A program made the translations under genes and the position numbers. A stretch of DNA of 64,000 nucleotides from Temnothorax longispinosus (taxonomy: Eukaryota; Arthropoda; Insecta; Hymenoptera; Formicidae), in the NCBI RefSeq assembly GCF_030848805.1, contig NC_092363.1, positions 11,452,886 through 11,516,885 on the forward strand. The letters are read 5' to 3'. Numbering within the stretch: the stretch's first letter is position 1; every line of letters begins with the position of its first letter. The notes below the pieces were generated by a model. The model was not told the DNA's origin. It saw nothing but the letters and a program-made list of their open reading frames with translations, and ran no database searches. Positions 34,151 through 44,499 of the stretch are shown here, piece after piece.

Positions 34151-34358
34151 TAGTGAGAACTGCGTGTAACACTATATTTTCGAGTTGCGGGCGGCTTGGA
34201 GTGACTAATTCCGTTGCATTGTTTTTTTTGTATATGTCTTTATTTCAGCTATACGCCAAGAAAGGACTTGGTTTACAATTCCACTTAACTCACACATCCA
34301 TCCACGCATCAAACAACATTCTTCTTTACAAACAAGCCGCAATACATTATGATTTACA

Positions 34359-36644
34359 TTATTTACAATCGTTATCTTTTTTGTAGCATTCCTCTCTCCT
34401 TTTCCATAATCTATTTAGCACCTTTTCTTTTTCCATTCTAAATTTGTCATCGCATATATTCTCTAATCGTTCTCTGTTATTCCTACCTAAATTCTCAAAC
34501 CACATACTTGTGATCTTGCACTCGCTTATATAATGCTCTAAATTGTCCCTACCTGACTTACAAAATCTACGCTTCGTATATTCTTCGTCAAGCCAGTATT
34601 TATTTGCGTCCTCAAAATTACCGCACCTTAATTTTACCATCGCTCTAATCTCGTCTCCTGTTTTCACTTTATCCAAGTTCGCTTTTAATAAATAACTCGG
34701 CGTTTTGTTTGTCACCTCTATATTTTTGTACCTTGTATTATACCTTGCCTCTCCTATTTTACTGTTTATTATTTGCCCTTGAATATCCTGTTCCCTTATT
34801 CTTACTAAGCCTTCAGTATTTTTACCTTCATTATTTAATTTTTTTATTACTTCAGAGCTCCAACCATTGCTATTATAAAACCTTTCCCGTTCCAAATTAT
34901 ATAAATCCTTTTTCTTTTTATCCCTTGTGTCCTTTTCATCCCAACATGCTTTTACTAAACTTCCATCTTTTTTCCCTCTGCTTCTTTTCTCGAACCTCAT
35001 GGCTCTTATACCCCAACAGATTTTAAGTTTTTCTAATCCTAGTTCCCTTAGTATTACATACCTCGGTGTGCAAAAATCTAGTCTAAATATCCATCTTACA
35101 TAATCTAACATGACTTTTTCCAACTCCTTTTTTTCACTCCACCCCCATATCTCTGCTCCGTATTCCATCACACTTTTCACTAGGTATTTAAAAAGCGTCC
35201 ATCTCCTACTAAAATCATCTTTACATAATCTTTCTCCTAAGCCCCAGACCCTATTTGCAGCGATCCTTCCTTTTCTTTTCAGCTCTTTTATATGATCGAC
35301 ATAATTACCTTTCTTATTAAACGTGAAACCCAGGTATTTAAACCTATCTACTTCCTCTATTATTTTTTCGTCCCATTTCCATGTCATTCTGCCTTTTTTA
35401 CCTTTACTATTAAATACTAGCACTTTAGTTTTTTCTGTATTTAATTCTAGCTTCCTATCTTTTAAGAATCTTTTTAACATGCTCATCATATCTAGTAAAG
35501 CCTCTCTATTTTTCGCTACCAAAACCATATCATCCGCGTATGCTAATGACCATACTCTCACTCCTCCAAGCTCCACTCCTCCTATACCACGCTTTTCTAA
35601 AACTTTATCGATGTCCGCGTTGTATAAATTGAACAGGGCGGGACTCATCACACAGCCCTGCCTTACACCTTTCTTCGTCTTGAAGCACTTTGTGTATCCA
35701 TCCCTCGTCCTTATTGTCACCTCCGTCTCTTTGTAGATTTCTTTTATCCTGTTTATTAAACTGCGATCCATCCCTTTCTCTTCCATTATCTTCCATAAAA
35801 TTTCTCTGTCAACGTTGTCGAATGCTGCCCTTAGATCCACAAACATTGCGAAAATCTTGTCTTTCCCAGTTGCCGCATTTTTCTCCTTCTCCCTTTGCAC
35901 TATATGGTTCAAGATAAATATATTATCCATCGTGGACCTCCCTTTCCTAAAGCCGGCTTGGCTGTCAGGTATCATCCCTTTCCTCTCCATTATTTCCTCC
36001 AATCTGTTCCTTAGAATTTCGGCATATACCTTGTATGCAGTGCACAGCAGCGAGATCCCTCTGTAGTTCTCTGTTCGCTCTTTATCCCCTCTTTTATATA
36101 GGGGGACAACTATGCTTGTTCGCCATTCGGTCGGAATTTTGCTTTCCTTCCAAATGAGCTTCAGCAGATTAATTAGACCTCCTCTTACCGCTGCGCCACC
36201 ATACAGCCATGCTTCCATTGGGATTCCATCGACACCTGCAGCTTTGCCTAGCTTCATGTTCCTGATTGCCCTCACTATTTCCTCTTCTTGCAGCTCTCTA
36301 TCTGTATCTTGAACCTGCTCTTCATTTCTTTCTTCTGTTCCCATGGCACGCATCTCCAACGCCTCTTCCTTTCCTACCATCTCGGTCCCACCTAACAGCT
36401 CCATGAAATAACTTCTCCAGTTCTCTTTCGGAATATTATTCTCTTTCCATTCTTTTTTCTTTCTTCGACTGTTTATATAGTTCCAAATTTTCTTTTCGTC
36501 CTTCAGTTTTCTTAATTCCTCTTCTTCCCTCATTCTCTTCTCCATCCTTTTGCTCTCTAACCACCCCTTCAGGCATTTCTTTTCTTCCAAATGGTCTTCC
36601 TTACTTCCCTTTCCACATCTCCACCTTCTGTACTTTCTTTTCAC
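34359..36644 (-). CDS. LINE ORF2 C-terminal part: reverse transcriptase
   Basis: A 761-residue open frame. RT motifs in order are GKAAGVDGIPMEAW (about residues 133-146), NYRGISLLCTAYK, SQAGFRKGRSTMDNI, AMFVDLRAAFDNVDRE, GVRQGCVMSPALFN and the catalytic AYADDMVLVAKN. A cysteine/histidine cluster near the C-terminus (RCGNFEDA, RRFCKSG, LEHYISEC) resembles the zinc finger of R1/jockey-group LINE ORF2. The upstream endonuclease lies in another frame, so the original ORF2 is split. The RT domain itself has no stop. Clade assignment is uncertain. Confidence 0.88.
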   Translation of the reverse strand: MKRKYRRWRCGKGSKEDHLEEKKCLKGWLESKRMEKRMREEEELRKLKDEKKIWNYINSRRKKKEWKENNIPKENWRSYFMELLGGTEMVGKEEALEMRAMGTEERNEEQVQDTDRELQEEEIVRAIRNMKLGKAAGVDGIPMEAWLYGGAAVRGGLINLLKLIWKESKIPTEWRTSIVVPLYKRGDKERTENYRGISLLCTAYKVYAEILRNRLEEIMERKGMIPDSQAGFRKGRSTMDNIFILNHIVQREKEKNAATGKDKIFAMFVDLRAAFDNVDREILWKIMEEKGMDRSLINRIKEIYKETEVTIRTRDGYTKCFKTKKGVRQGCVMSPALFNLYNADIDKVLEKRGIGGVELGGVRVWSLAYADDMVLVAKNREALLDMMSMLKRFLKDRKLELNTEKTKVLVFNSKGKKGRMTWKWDEKIIEEVDRFKYLGFTFNKKGNYVDHIKELKRKGRIAANRVWGLGERLCKDDFSRRWTLFKYLVKSVMEYGAEIWGWSEKKELEKVMLDYVRWIFRLDFCTPRYVILRELGLEKLKICWGIRAMRFEKRSRGKKDGSLVKACWDEKDTRDKKKKDLYNLERERFYNSNGWSSEVIKKLNNEGKNTEGLVRIREQDIQGQIINSKIGEARYNTRYKNIEVTNKTPSYLLKANLDKVKTGDEIRAMVKLRCGNFEDANKYWLDEEYTKRRFCKSGRDNLEHYISECKITSMWFENLGRNNRERLENICDDKFRMEKEKVLNRLWKRREECYKKDNDCK

Positions 36645-36791
36645 CTCCCTCTTCTTTCTGGTACAACTTCTATCCCACCAATCTTTGTGCCCTATTTTCC
36701 TTCTCTTAGGAACTAAGGCTCCAAGGATTCCGTTTTTTAATTTCTCTCATTTCCTATCCACCGACTCCATTTCCTGGTCCTCGGTTTCATT

Positions 36792-37745
36792 CTATACCTC
36801 CGTCCTCTCCCTGTATAATTGCCTTGCCTCTTCGTTCCAAACTATGATCTTCTTTGACATATTCCGTTCCTCTTCTTCCTCTTCAGTACACCCCTCCATT
36901 TGTCTCGTATTCTTCTCTTCCTCCAGTAACAAGGTCAGAGGCAAATGATCCGAGTCCACCCTGTCCCCTATTCTAAATTCCAACACTCGCTCTTGCGCAC
37001 TATCGTTTACAATTGCATAATCAATTACCGAGCACCCTCTCGCACCCACATACGTATATTCCCCCTCCCAATCCCCCTCTGTACATCCGTTCAAAAAATA
37101 CCATCCTTTTTCATTTATCATATCCACAAAACTTCCGCCGCCATTTCCTATAACTTTATCTTTACTCTCCTTTTCAAAGTCATACTCCTCCTCCCTACCA
37201 CCTTCTAAGTTTCCTATTCTAATATTAAAATCACCTCCTATAATAATATCCTCTCCTTCGCATCCTTCGCATTGCTCCGTTATTTTTGCCATTATCTCTT
37301 CAACGTCTTTCTTTGCTCCTACATTGTATACTGTAAAAATATTTAGCCCTTTTTCCTCTTTTGCTATTCTCGTTCGCGCAATTCTTTCTGTAATCATTGT
37401 ACATTCATAATTCTCCACTTCCGCCATCCAGCCTTTTCTAATACCTATTAGTAATCCTCCCTTCGCCCTACCTTTCCTTTTTTCCTTTACAGCGTTAATG
37501 TTTTTCCAAATGTGCGTTTCTGGCAATCTACCCTTAATTCTATCCCATCCCTTTTCCTCTAACCATGTTTCACATAGTCCTATAAAATCGAAACCTACTA
37601 TGTAATTCCAACAATCTTTGTCCTGCCTCTCTATACCTGCTACATTCTAAAAAATTATTTTTCGCCCATTTTCTTTCTTCATCTTCTTCACTTTTCCATC
37701 CTTCATTCGTGTTGTTTGCCTATTGTCCTCTTGCATGCCTCGACT
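36792..37745 (-). pseudogene. LINE APE-type endonuclease, broken
   Basis: The main frame (37,526-36,792) reads GLLIGIRKGW, YNVGAKKD, the catalytic GGDFNIRIG, DYAIVNDSA and RVDSDHLPLTLLL (SDHLP is the terminal catalytic box). Upstream to about 37,745 another frame reads CETWLEEKGWDRI, so a frameshift lies near 37,526. The domain nicks target DNA for insertion. Confidence 0.82.
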
Positions 37746-37777
37746 TACTGATACTCTTTTCCTAACTTGGCAGTTCT

Positions 37778-38706
37778 CTAGAAATTTTCCTTTTCTATTA
37801 GCTTATTTTCTTCCTCGCTCCATACATACTTTCTACCTTGTATCTCTAGCTTCTTAAAACCTATTTTCACCCATTTTCCTTCTGTTTTCTCTTTCCATGC
37901 CCTTTCTTTTATCCGTTTTTGCACTTCTCTGTCCTCAAAGGTCAAATCGTGATCAATGAAAATTTTCTTACTTCCCAGTTTCTTCTTCTCTTTCATGATG
38001 TTATCCTTTGCTTCCCAGCAGTCCATTTCAACTATTATTATCTCTCCTCCTACTCTGCCTGATGGCCGCATTTTCTTCACTCGCGCTCTTGCACCAAACT
38101 CCCTCTCCAGAAACGTCTCCGCTGTGTCTATTAAGCTCTTGTTTTCCTCTTTATGTAGTCCTCTGATCACTAAATTATTTTTCTTTTCCTTCCTTTCTTT
38201 CATATTTCTTTCTCTCTTCCTCACCATCTCCGCCACCTTTCCCACGATCTCCTCCATTTTGCCGCTGGTCGTTTCATCCGTTATGTTTTCACTCCTTTGT
38301 TCGATCTTCGATAGCCTCACTTCTATCTTATCCATCCTTTCCTCTACTTTTTTTCTTTTTTTCTCCGACCCTCTTCTAAGACGTTCATCCTCTCTCTCAT
38401 CTCTCTCATCTCTTCCCTCAGGTCCCTCATTTCGTTTCTAATCTCTCTCAAGACTGCTAGTAGCGAACCGTCCTCCTCATCCTTCTTTGTTGCTGACAGA
38501 ACTCCTTCCTCTTCTCTCTTCTTACCTACCCCACCGGCTCCATCCTTCGCTTTGTCCATACCTGGTGGCGTTCTCACTGTCTTGTTATCTCTCTTGAAAA
38601 TTTCCATTGTACGTTGTTTGCTTTCCTCTCTTTTCCTCTTGGCTTTTGCTAACTCGCATGCTGTACTGTTATCACTTGTCATAAACTCCAGTATGCTGAG
38701 CGAGCC
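37778..38706 (-). pseudogene. LINE ORF1, broken
   Basis: Two frames make up ORF1. The first (38,706 to 38,344) is lysine/glutamate-rich with a heptad-like REIRNEMRDLREEMREMRER coiled coil. The second (38,335 to 37,778) has KKNNLVIRGLHKEENKS and SKKIFIDHDLTFEDREVQKR, the RRM and C-terminal domain pattern of L1-like ORF1 RNA-binding proteins. A frameshift lies near 38,340. Confidence 0.7.
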
Positions 38707-38898
38707 CGATTGTAATGTTCCATACACGAGCGATATCTCTACACCTCGGGATCCGCTTTTATATGTTCGGGCAAACGGTCCCACAACAGTTGCACGTATT
38801 TCTCAAATTTACGCAACAGAACGATCTTTGGAACAAATTCCAGCTCCTCGGCGCGCCGAGGTGTAGAGATATCGCTCGTGTATGGAACATTACAATCG
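38707..38898. repeat. 41-bp inverted repeat with foldback
   Basis: Positions 38,707-38,747 are the exact reverse complement of 38,858-38,898. The centre includes the palindrome cctcggcgcgccgagg. The segment between is the 5' part of the adjoining PLA2-domain gene in inverted orientation. Confidence 0.9.
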
Positions 38899-39701
38899 TC
38901 CGTGGCAGCGAACGAACATAGACGGTCCACCGCCGCTCGTCAAGGATTGCTACGAGTGCAACCGCGCGCTCACTCCGAACGGTGAGTCGTCGAAACGTTT
39001 CCGTTCGAATTAAAGAAGAGGAAGAAAAACCCTCCCGCAACCGCGACCGAATGCGCGGCGCCTGTCTACTCAATCGCGCGATAAACGCTCTTTCCTTCGA
39101 GCTGCATATACCCGGCTATCAGTTTTACGGACCCGGTACGCGTCTAGCGAAGAGACTAGCGCGCGGCGATAAAGACATCAATCCGTTGGATGCGGCGTGC
39201 CGCGAGCACGACGTCGCGTATTCGCGAACCGGCGAGCTCACCAAACGACACGTCGCCGATCGATTGCTCGCCGAGAGGGCGCGCGAGCGCGTCACCGCGA
39301 AGGACTCGACAATCAGTGAGAGACTCGCCGCGGCGGCCGTATGGGCGGCTATGAAGGCGAAGACGAAACTGGGCATGGGTATGGAAAGGAAAAGAGGAAA
39401 AAAGAGGAAAGGAACGGGATCGAGCGGGAAGAACACGAGGACGAGGAGAAAGAGGCGGAGGATACTTCCGACAGCGAAACGCGGCGGCTTCTTGCCGTTC
39501 CTACCGATGTTGGGCGCGCTTGGTTCTTTGATCGGTGGCGCGGCTGGCGTGGCCAAAGCGGTGAGCGCCGGCAAAGCGGCGCAACGGCAACTCGAGGAAG
39601 TGCAGCGACACAATCGCGCAATGGAGGGTCGCGGGTTGTACCTCGCGCCGTATAAGAAGCGCGGAGGTGGCGCAAGGAGAGTCGCCGAAAAAAAAAATTA
39701 A
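38748..39701 (+). pseudogene. PLA2-domain (VP1-like) Maverick protein, 5' part inverted
   Basis: The plus strand from 38,858 encodes MEHYNRPWQRTNIDGPP and a CYEC cysteine pair. A shift near 38,980 leads to the long frame to 39,701. That frame has the phospholipase A2 calcium loop region YQFYGPGTRL and the catalytic CREHDVAYS (His-Asp pair), as in parvovirus VP1 and some adintovirus capsid-associated proteins. A basic stretch (RKRRRILPTAKRGG) and a hydrophobic glycine-rich helix FLPMLGALGSLIGGAAG follow, which could act on membranes. The upstream coding segment lies inverted at 38,748-38,857 on the minus strand (ELEFVPKIVLLRKFEKYV), and the frame at the junction contains a TAG. The gene is thus rearranged and broken. 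Confidence 0.75.
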
Positions 39702-39869
39702 CGCGTGGTCGCCACGCGCGTTAGAAGTGAAACTTTTGAAGGCAAGGCTTTGCCATAACTTTTCTGAAATTAATACAAAAACAATACAACGGAATTAGTC
39801 ACTCCAAGCCGCCCGCAACTCGAAAATATAGTGTTACACGCAGTTCTCACTATATCCGTCTCGCCAGTG

Positions 39870-40290
39870 CCGTATGGCTGATCGAATGTTTGTGACGCGT
39901 TTTCGAGTCGCAAAATCGAATTTACTTACCGATCCAAAAGGAGTTTCACTTTGTACGCTTGTTGGTCGAATTTTCGTGACACTATTTCGTGACGTTTTTT
40001 CGTGTTGCATAATCGAACTTACTACCGTACCAAAGAAGTTTCATTTCGTACGCCTATTGGTCGAATTTTCGTTACATTTTTCGTGTCGCATAATCGAACT
40101 TACTACCGTGCCAGAAGAAGAACCGTCTCGCCAACGCCGTACGCCTATTGGTCAAATTTTCGTTACATTTTTCGTGTCGCACAATCGAACTTACTACCGT
40201 ACCAAAGAAGTTTCACTTCCGTTACACTTTTTCGTGTCGCGAATCGAACTTACTACCGTGCCTAAAGAAGTTTCATTTAAAAAAAAAACG
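39870..40290. repeat. Intergenic tandem array, right
   Basis: Four units of about 100 bp are inverse to the array at 33,060-34,150, with tcgaacttactaccgt cores. It lies upstream of the ATPase gene. Positions 39,700-39,870 are likewise inverse to 33,640-33,710 and 34,140-34,240. Confidence 0.85.
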
Positions 40291-40634
40291 TCTCGATCGG
40301 TTAAGAATTACGGTCTGTAGCGATTTTTGAACAGTAAATTTCTATTTGTCCCCACTGTGGGGTCAGATCGAGAATATCGCGCCTGTCCGTCAGTATCATG
40401 GGAAAAATTTCGATCACCGACGCGCGCGAACGATTCGTTGCTTCTTAGATCGAATTTCTACGGATACGGCGACACGCTCGCGCTACTTATACCTGCGCGC
40501 GAAGCGTCTGCGCACGCGCGACGAAACGAAACGACGTCCGTGCTCCGCTCCCCTACCCCGGCGCTCGGGAGCTCATCGCGAACGAGCGCGCGCTTGTGGA
40601 AAAAACCGAGAGAGGGAGAGAAAAAGAAGGCACA

Positions 40635-41348
40635 ATGCGATTCGTGCGACAGTCGGTGACGATAGGAGTCTCGAATGTGGATCGCAAAACGCTGACAAGG
40701 TCGGGCGCGACCGAGGGAGGAAGCGGAGAATCGCGCAGACACGGTCCTCTCTTACCGAATGTTGTACGTTGCATCATCTGCGGTCCCTCTAACTGCGGTA
40801 AGACGAACGTTCTGGTAAGTCTGCTGGAACAGTTGCACGGTCTTCGTTTCGAGAACGTATACGTGTACTCGAAATCTCTGCAACAACCGAAGTATCGATA
40901 TCTCGAACGATTGTTCGAGCCTATGGACGAGATCAGCTATCGCGCGTTTGCCGACAATCGCGACGTCGTTCCGCCCGACGAGACGCTTCCCGACTCGGTC
41001 TTCGTCTTCGACGACGTGGCCTGCGACAAGCAGAACAGAATGAGGGAGTACTTTTCTATGGGTCGACATTCGAATATCAATTGCTTCTACCTCTGTCAGA
41101 CGTACGCCAAAATACCGAAACATCTCGTGCGCGATAACGCAAATCTGTTGATTTTGTTCAGGCAGGACGGCACCAATCTGCGACACGTGTACAACGATCA
41201 CGTGAACATCGATATGTCGTACAACGAGTTTCGCGCCTTCTGTCGCGAGTGTTGGCGACGCACCTACGGTTTCGCCGTGATAGACAAGGACAGCGCGTTG
41301 CGAGGCGGACGGTACAAACGGGGGTTCCACGACTTCGCCGTGCTGTAG
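40635..41348 (+). CDS. Maverick genome-packaging ATPase (FtsK/HerA, A32-like)
   Basis: I start at the ATG at 40,635 (MRFVRQSVTIG) since upstream codons are low-complexity; an in-frame start at 40,596 would add 13 residues. The 237-residue protein has Walker A GPSNCGKT (residues 50-57), Walker B VFVFDDVAC (residues 122-130) and a sensor-like NCFYLCQTY. It ends in an aromatic-rich stretch, GFHDFAVL. The family pumps DNA into the capsid using ATP. It is the first of four close plus-strand genes, 34 bp before the next. No stop or frameshift is visible, so it is one of the best-preserved genes here. Confidence 0.92.
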   Translation: MRFVRQSVTIGVSNVDRKTLTRSGATEGGSGESRRHGPLLPNVVRCIICGPSNCGKTNVLVSLLEQLHGLRFENVYVYSKSLQQPKYRYLERLFEPMDEISYRAFADNRDVVPPDETLPDSVFVFDDVACDKQNRMREYFSMGRHSNINCFYLCQTYAKIPKHLVRDNANLLILFRQDGTNLRHVYNDHVNIDMSYNEFRAFCRECWRRTYGFAVIDKDSALRGGRYKRGFHDFAVL

Positions 41349-41382
41349 AGCCGATCAGTACGCTTCGCCGAACGACGCGAGT

Positions 41383-42549
41383 ATGAGCGCGATCGCGGGA
41401 GAGAGGACCGCGCGAGAGATAGCCAAAACGCGCGCTTTGATTTGCAGAAAGTACGCCGCTCTCAGGGCCAAAAAAATGGAGAGCGAGATCGCTCTGGAAA
41501 AGAGGTACAAACCTATTGTCAAACCTCTGAAACTGCTCGCCGATGACGTGGAACGAAGGAGTAAAGGACCGGGCAAAATTGAAGACGACGACGGCGGTAG
41601 CCATACGCTCACGAGAAAGATAAAAGCGATGAAAAGAGCGAAGAAGGATAGCGAGAACGGCGACGACAACGACGACGACGATACTGGCGCCGACCTGGAG
41701 CGCGATTACGGGGAGGACTACGACGACGTATTCACGCCAATCAGGACAACCACAACAGCGGAAAAAAGAGAGTCATGTCCAGCACGGCTGAGTTCGGCTC
41801 CCGCGACGACTATGACGAGCTCCACGCCGATCCGCGCCGATTCGGTCCAGTTTTTACCCAGAGAACGTGAGATTGTCTTGGAGACGACGATTCCACCTCC
41901 CACGTTGGAGAAGTCCGTCAGGAAGTCTTTGAGCACGGCGGAAGGTCGCGACGCTCTGGGTAGCCAACTAGGACCGTTAGGGCGGGAATACGTGGGCGTT
42001 CTTCTGAGCGGCGACAAAAATAAGGAGATCGACATCGTTTACGGAGTTCATCTCGGCGAGAACGGCACGATGCTGGGTAACAAACGATTCGACGTGAACG
42101 CGGATGACTCCATGGTCATCGACGGTGTACGGTACAAGGGCACGCGCGGCCTGTACGAGTTGATCTTTATGCGAAAACCCGACGCTAGAATCTACACGGA
42201 CAAGGACAAACTAACGTACAGGAGTATACTTTTCTCCACCAGCGCTCACAAACGCAGCAGCAACGCCGACAAGCCTGTCAAAAGCAACAAGGAACCGAAG
42301 TACAAAAATATAATAGCGCCGCTCGTAAACCTGTCTCACAGAGTTGAAACTACGAAGGGTGCCGGGCTACCGTCGGCCATGCGACTGACCGACAACGCGA
42401 TCGATTACGTTCACTGGGACGATCCCAACGAGCTGGTCGATCGACTTCGACTGCTAGACGCCTCTCGTCGGGCCAGCAACGACGCTCACGACAACGAAAT
42501 TCTGTCGATAATCGAGGAACTTCGCGAGGCCGTTTTCGTCATAAATTGA
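41383..42549 (+). CDS. Maverick DUF8207-like protein
   Basis: An open frame of 388 residues. The N-terminal 60 residues are charged and helical (REIAKTRALICRKYAALRAKK). A disordered, acidic middle follows (about residues 65-150). A folded C-terminal domain contains LGPLGREYVGVLLSGDKN, DIVYGVHLGENGTMLGNKRF, VIDGVRYKGTRGLYELIFMR and YTDKDKLTYRSILFST. This last domain resembles DUF8207 of arthropod Maverick-type elements; that name is from memory. Function is unknown, perhaps a virion component given its place between ATPase and fibre-like genes. No breaks are visible. Confidence 0.75.
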   Translation: MSAIAGERTAREIAKTRALICRKYAALRAKKMESEIALEKRYKPIVKPLKLLADDVERRSKGPGKIEDDDGGSHTLTRKIKAMKRAKKDSENGDDNDDDDTGADLERDYGEDYDDVFTPIRTTTTAEKRESCPARLSSAPATTMTSSTPIRADSVQFLPREREIVLETTIPPPTLEKSVRKSLSTAEGRDALGSQLGPLGREYVGVLLSGDKNKEIDIVYGVHLGENGTMLGNKRFDVNADDSMVIDGVRYKGTRGLYELIFMRKPDARIYTDKDKLTYRSILFSTSAHKRSSNADKPVKSNKEPKYKNIIAPLVNLSHRVETTKGAGLPSAMRLTDNAIDYVHWDDPNELVDRLRLLDASRRASNDAHDNEILSIIEELREAVFVIN

Positions 42550-42605
42550 TCGGTCGCGTCGATCGCGACGGTAGTACGAATCGCGCGCTCTCCCGCGCCT
42601 CCGCG

Positions 42606-43586
42606 ATGTGCATGAACAAGTTTGGCATGTCTCTGACAAATCGGAGCAACGGTGACGAAATCGACGGTGCGTCCACGGTGAGATTACGCTCCTCGATCGA
42701 GTCCCTGCGCAATTACGCGCGCAACAACGCGCTCTTCATGAGCGAAGATTTCTACGACGCGAGGGAGCGCAAGATACGGCGGGTGGCCGCGCCGGAGATC
42801 GACACCGACGCGACGAACAAGAGCTTCGTCGAGGACGCGATCGAACGATCGAAGAGAAGCGCGACCGAAGAATTGAAAGGCGAGATAGCGGCGGTGAGGA
42901 ACGACGCGCTTCTCTCCAATCGGGACTCTTACGACGCGAGGGAGCGCCGGATACGGCGGGTAGCCGCGCCAGAGATCGGCACCGACGCGACGAACAAGAG
43001 CTACGTAGAGGGCGCGATCGGGCAGCTCAAGAGCGTCGTGATCGAAGAGATCAAGAAGAACGACGCGACATTAAAAGGCAGAATCGCGACGCTGAAAAAC
43101 GACGCGCTCCGTTTGAGTCAGGGCTCTTACCACGCGGGGGAGCGCAAGATACGAGGGGTAGCCGCGCCGGAGGTCGGCACCGACGCGACGAACAAGAGCT
43201 ACGTAGAGGGCGCGATCGGGCGACTCAAGAGTCCCGTGATCGAAGAGATCGAGAACAAGAACACCGTCGATCGAGAGTTCACAAGCGTCATCGTGACAAA
43301 CGCGAGCCAAGGTGTAAGAGACGAAATCGCGACGTTGCGAAACGACGCGCTTCTCTTGCGCGAAGATTCCTACGACGTGTCGGAGCGCAATATACGACGC
43401 GTGGCCGCGCCGGAGGTAGGCACCGACGCGGCGAACGTGAGCTACGTCGAAGGAGCGATCGCGGAGCTCGAAAAGACTTTAAGTGATGCAATAAAAGAAG
43501 AGTTCGTTGCTGTGAAAAATACCGTAGATAAGCACGAGGTTGAAATCATCGCAATTAAGACTGTTTTACAGCTTCTTAAACAATGA
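42606..43586 (+). CDS. Fibre-like protein with about 65-residue repeats
   Basis: I start at the ATG at 42,606 (MCMNKFGMS). The 326-residue protein contains four copies of a unit built on YDARERKIRRVAAPE, then (I/V)(D/G)TDATNKSYVE and a helical linker (units near 42,750, 42,930, 43,125 and 43,370). The pattern D-R-x-K-I-x-x-V-A-x-P ... TDA-x-NK-x-Y-V is the trimeric fibre repeat seen in phage tail fibres and in Polinton fibre-like proteins. The C-terminus is a coiled coil (EEFVAVKNTVDKHEVEIIAI). A role in receptor attachment is inferred. Its stop overlaps the next start as ATGA, which suggests coordinated expression. The gene is intact. Confidence 0.72.
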   Translation: MCMNKFGMSLTNRSNGDEIDGASTVRLRSSIESLRNYARNNALFMSEDFYDARERKIRRVAAPEIDTDATNKSFVEDAIERSKRSATEELKGEIAAVRNDALLSNRDSYDARERRIRRVAAPEIGTDATNKSYVEGAIGQLKSVVIEEIKKNDATLKGRIATLKNDALRLSQGSYHAGERKIRGVAAPEVGTDATNKSYVEGAIGRLKSPVIEEIENKNTVDREFTSVIVTNASQGVRDEIATLRNDALLLREDSYDVSERNIRRVAAPEVGTDAANVSYVEGAIAELEKTLSDAIKEEFVAVKNTVDKHEVEIIAIKTVLQLLKQ

Positions 43587-44499
43587 GCGTGGGAAAACGA
43601 AGACTCGTGGAGGAATTGCACGCACCGGCGCGAAAAAACTTTCCACGCCGCCGCGTCATGGTGCGCAGTTACGACGACCTGTGGCAGGCCGACGTGGTCG
43701 AGATGCGTCCCTATTCGTGCGAAAACGCCGGCCACAATTACATTTTGACGGTCATCGATGTGCTGAGCAAGTACGCCTGGGCGATCCCGCTCAAGAGTAA
43801 GAGCGGAAAGGAGGTCGCGACGGCTTTTCGAAAGATCTTTCGCGATGACGCGCGACACACTAGAAATCTGCAAACGGACAAAGGAAAGGAATTCTACAAC
43901 GCCGACGCGCGCACAGTCTTCGACGCGCACAAGGTGAATCACTACTCCACGTATTCGGTGATGAAAGCGTCGGTGGTGGAGAGATTCAATCGCACGTTGA
44001 AAAACGACATGTGAAAGCTCTTTATGCTCCAGGGATAGTACAGATGGATAGACTCGCTGCCGCGCCTCTTGTTGGTCGCAGAAACAGAACGATCGGAATG
44101 CGTCCGGTGGACGTGACGCTCGCCGTCGCCGAAAAACTGCTGCGCACGGTGTACAGTCGCGCAAAGATCGCCGCGCCGGCGAGATTTCAAGTCGACGATC
44201 CGGTGCGCGTGAGCAAATTCAAAACGATCTTCGAAAAAGGCTACACTCCCAATTGGACCACCGAGATATTTTGCATGGCCAAAGTACAAAGGACCTATCC
44301 CGTTACGTATCTGCTGAAAGACATTCGCGGAGAAGCGATAGCCGGAGGATTCTACGAACACGAGTTGTTACGCGTCTTCAATCCCGACGTCTATCTCGTG
44401 GAAAAAGTCATGCGTAAGCGCGGCAATCGAGCGTACGTGAAGTGGCTAGGAGTGGACAGTTCGCACAATTCGTGGATAGATAAGGCGTCTGTGTTGTAA
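43583..44499 (+). pseudogene. Maverick retrovirus-type integrase with chromodomain, broken
   Basis: The frame starts at ATG 43,583, overlapping the fibre stop by four bases. The catalytic core shows D37 (LWQADVVEM), D99 (LQTDKGKEF) and E133 (SVVERFNRT), spaced as in retroviral integrases. A TGA at 44,012-44,014 ends the frame, a TAG follows at about 44,036, and the reading moves to another frame by about 44,080. That frame has TIGMRPVDVT, an SH3-like segment DPVRVSKFKTIFEKGY and a C-terminal chromodomain (YLVEKVMRKRGNRAYVKWLG). Integrase would join element ends to host DNA; chromodomains steer insertion to chromatin. This copy is inactive. Confidence 0.88.

Larger units (their letters stand above)
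34230..38706 (-). mobile_element. LINE insertion in the Maverick
   Basis: On the minus strand, ORF1, endonuclease and RT follow in order. A short A-run tail near 34,228 abuts sequence that also occurs inverted at 39,790. The 5' end is near 38,706, where a 41-bp inverted repeat of Maverick sequence begins. Frames are broken in several places. Confidence 0.85.

Noticed and set aside
39874..40320. A 148-codon plus-strand frame
   Set aside because: Same tandem array in inverse orientation.
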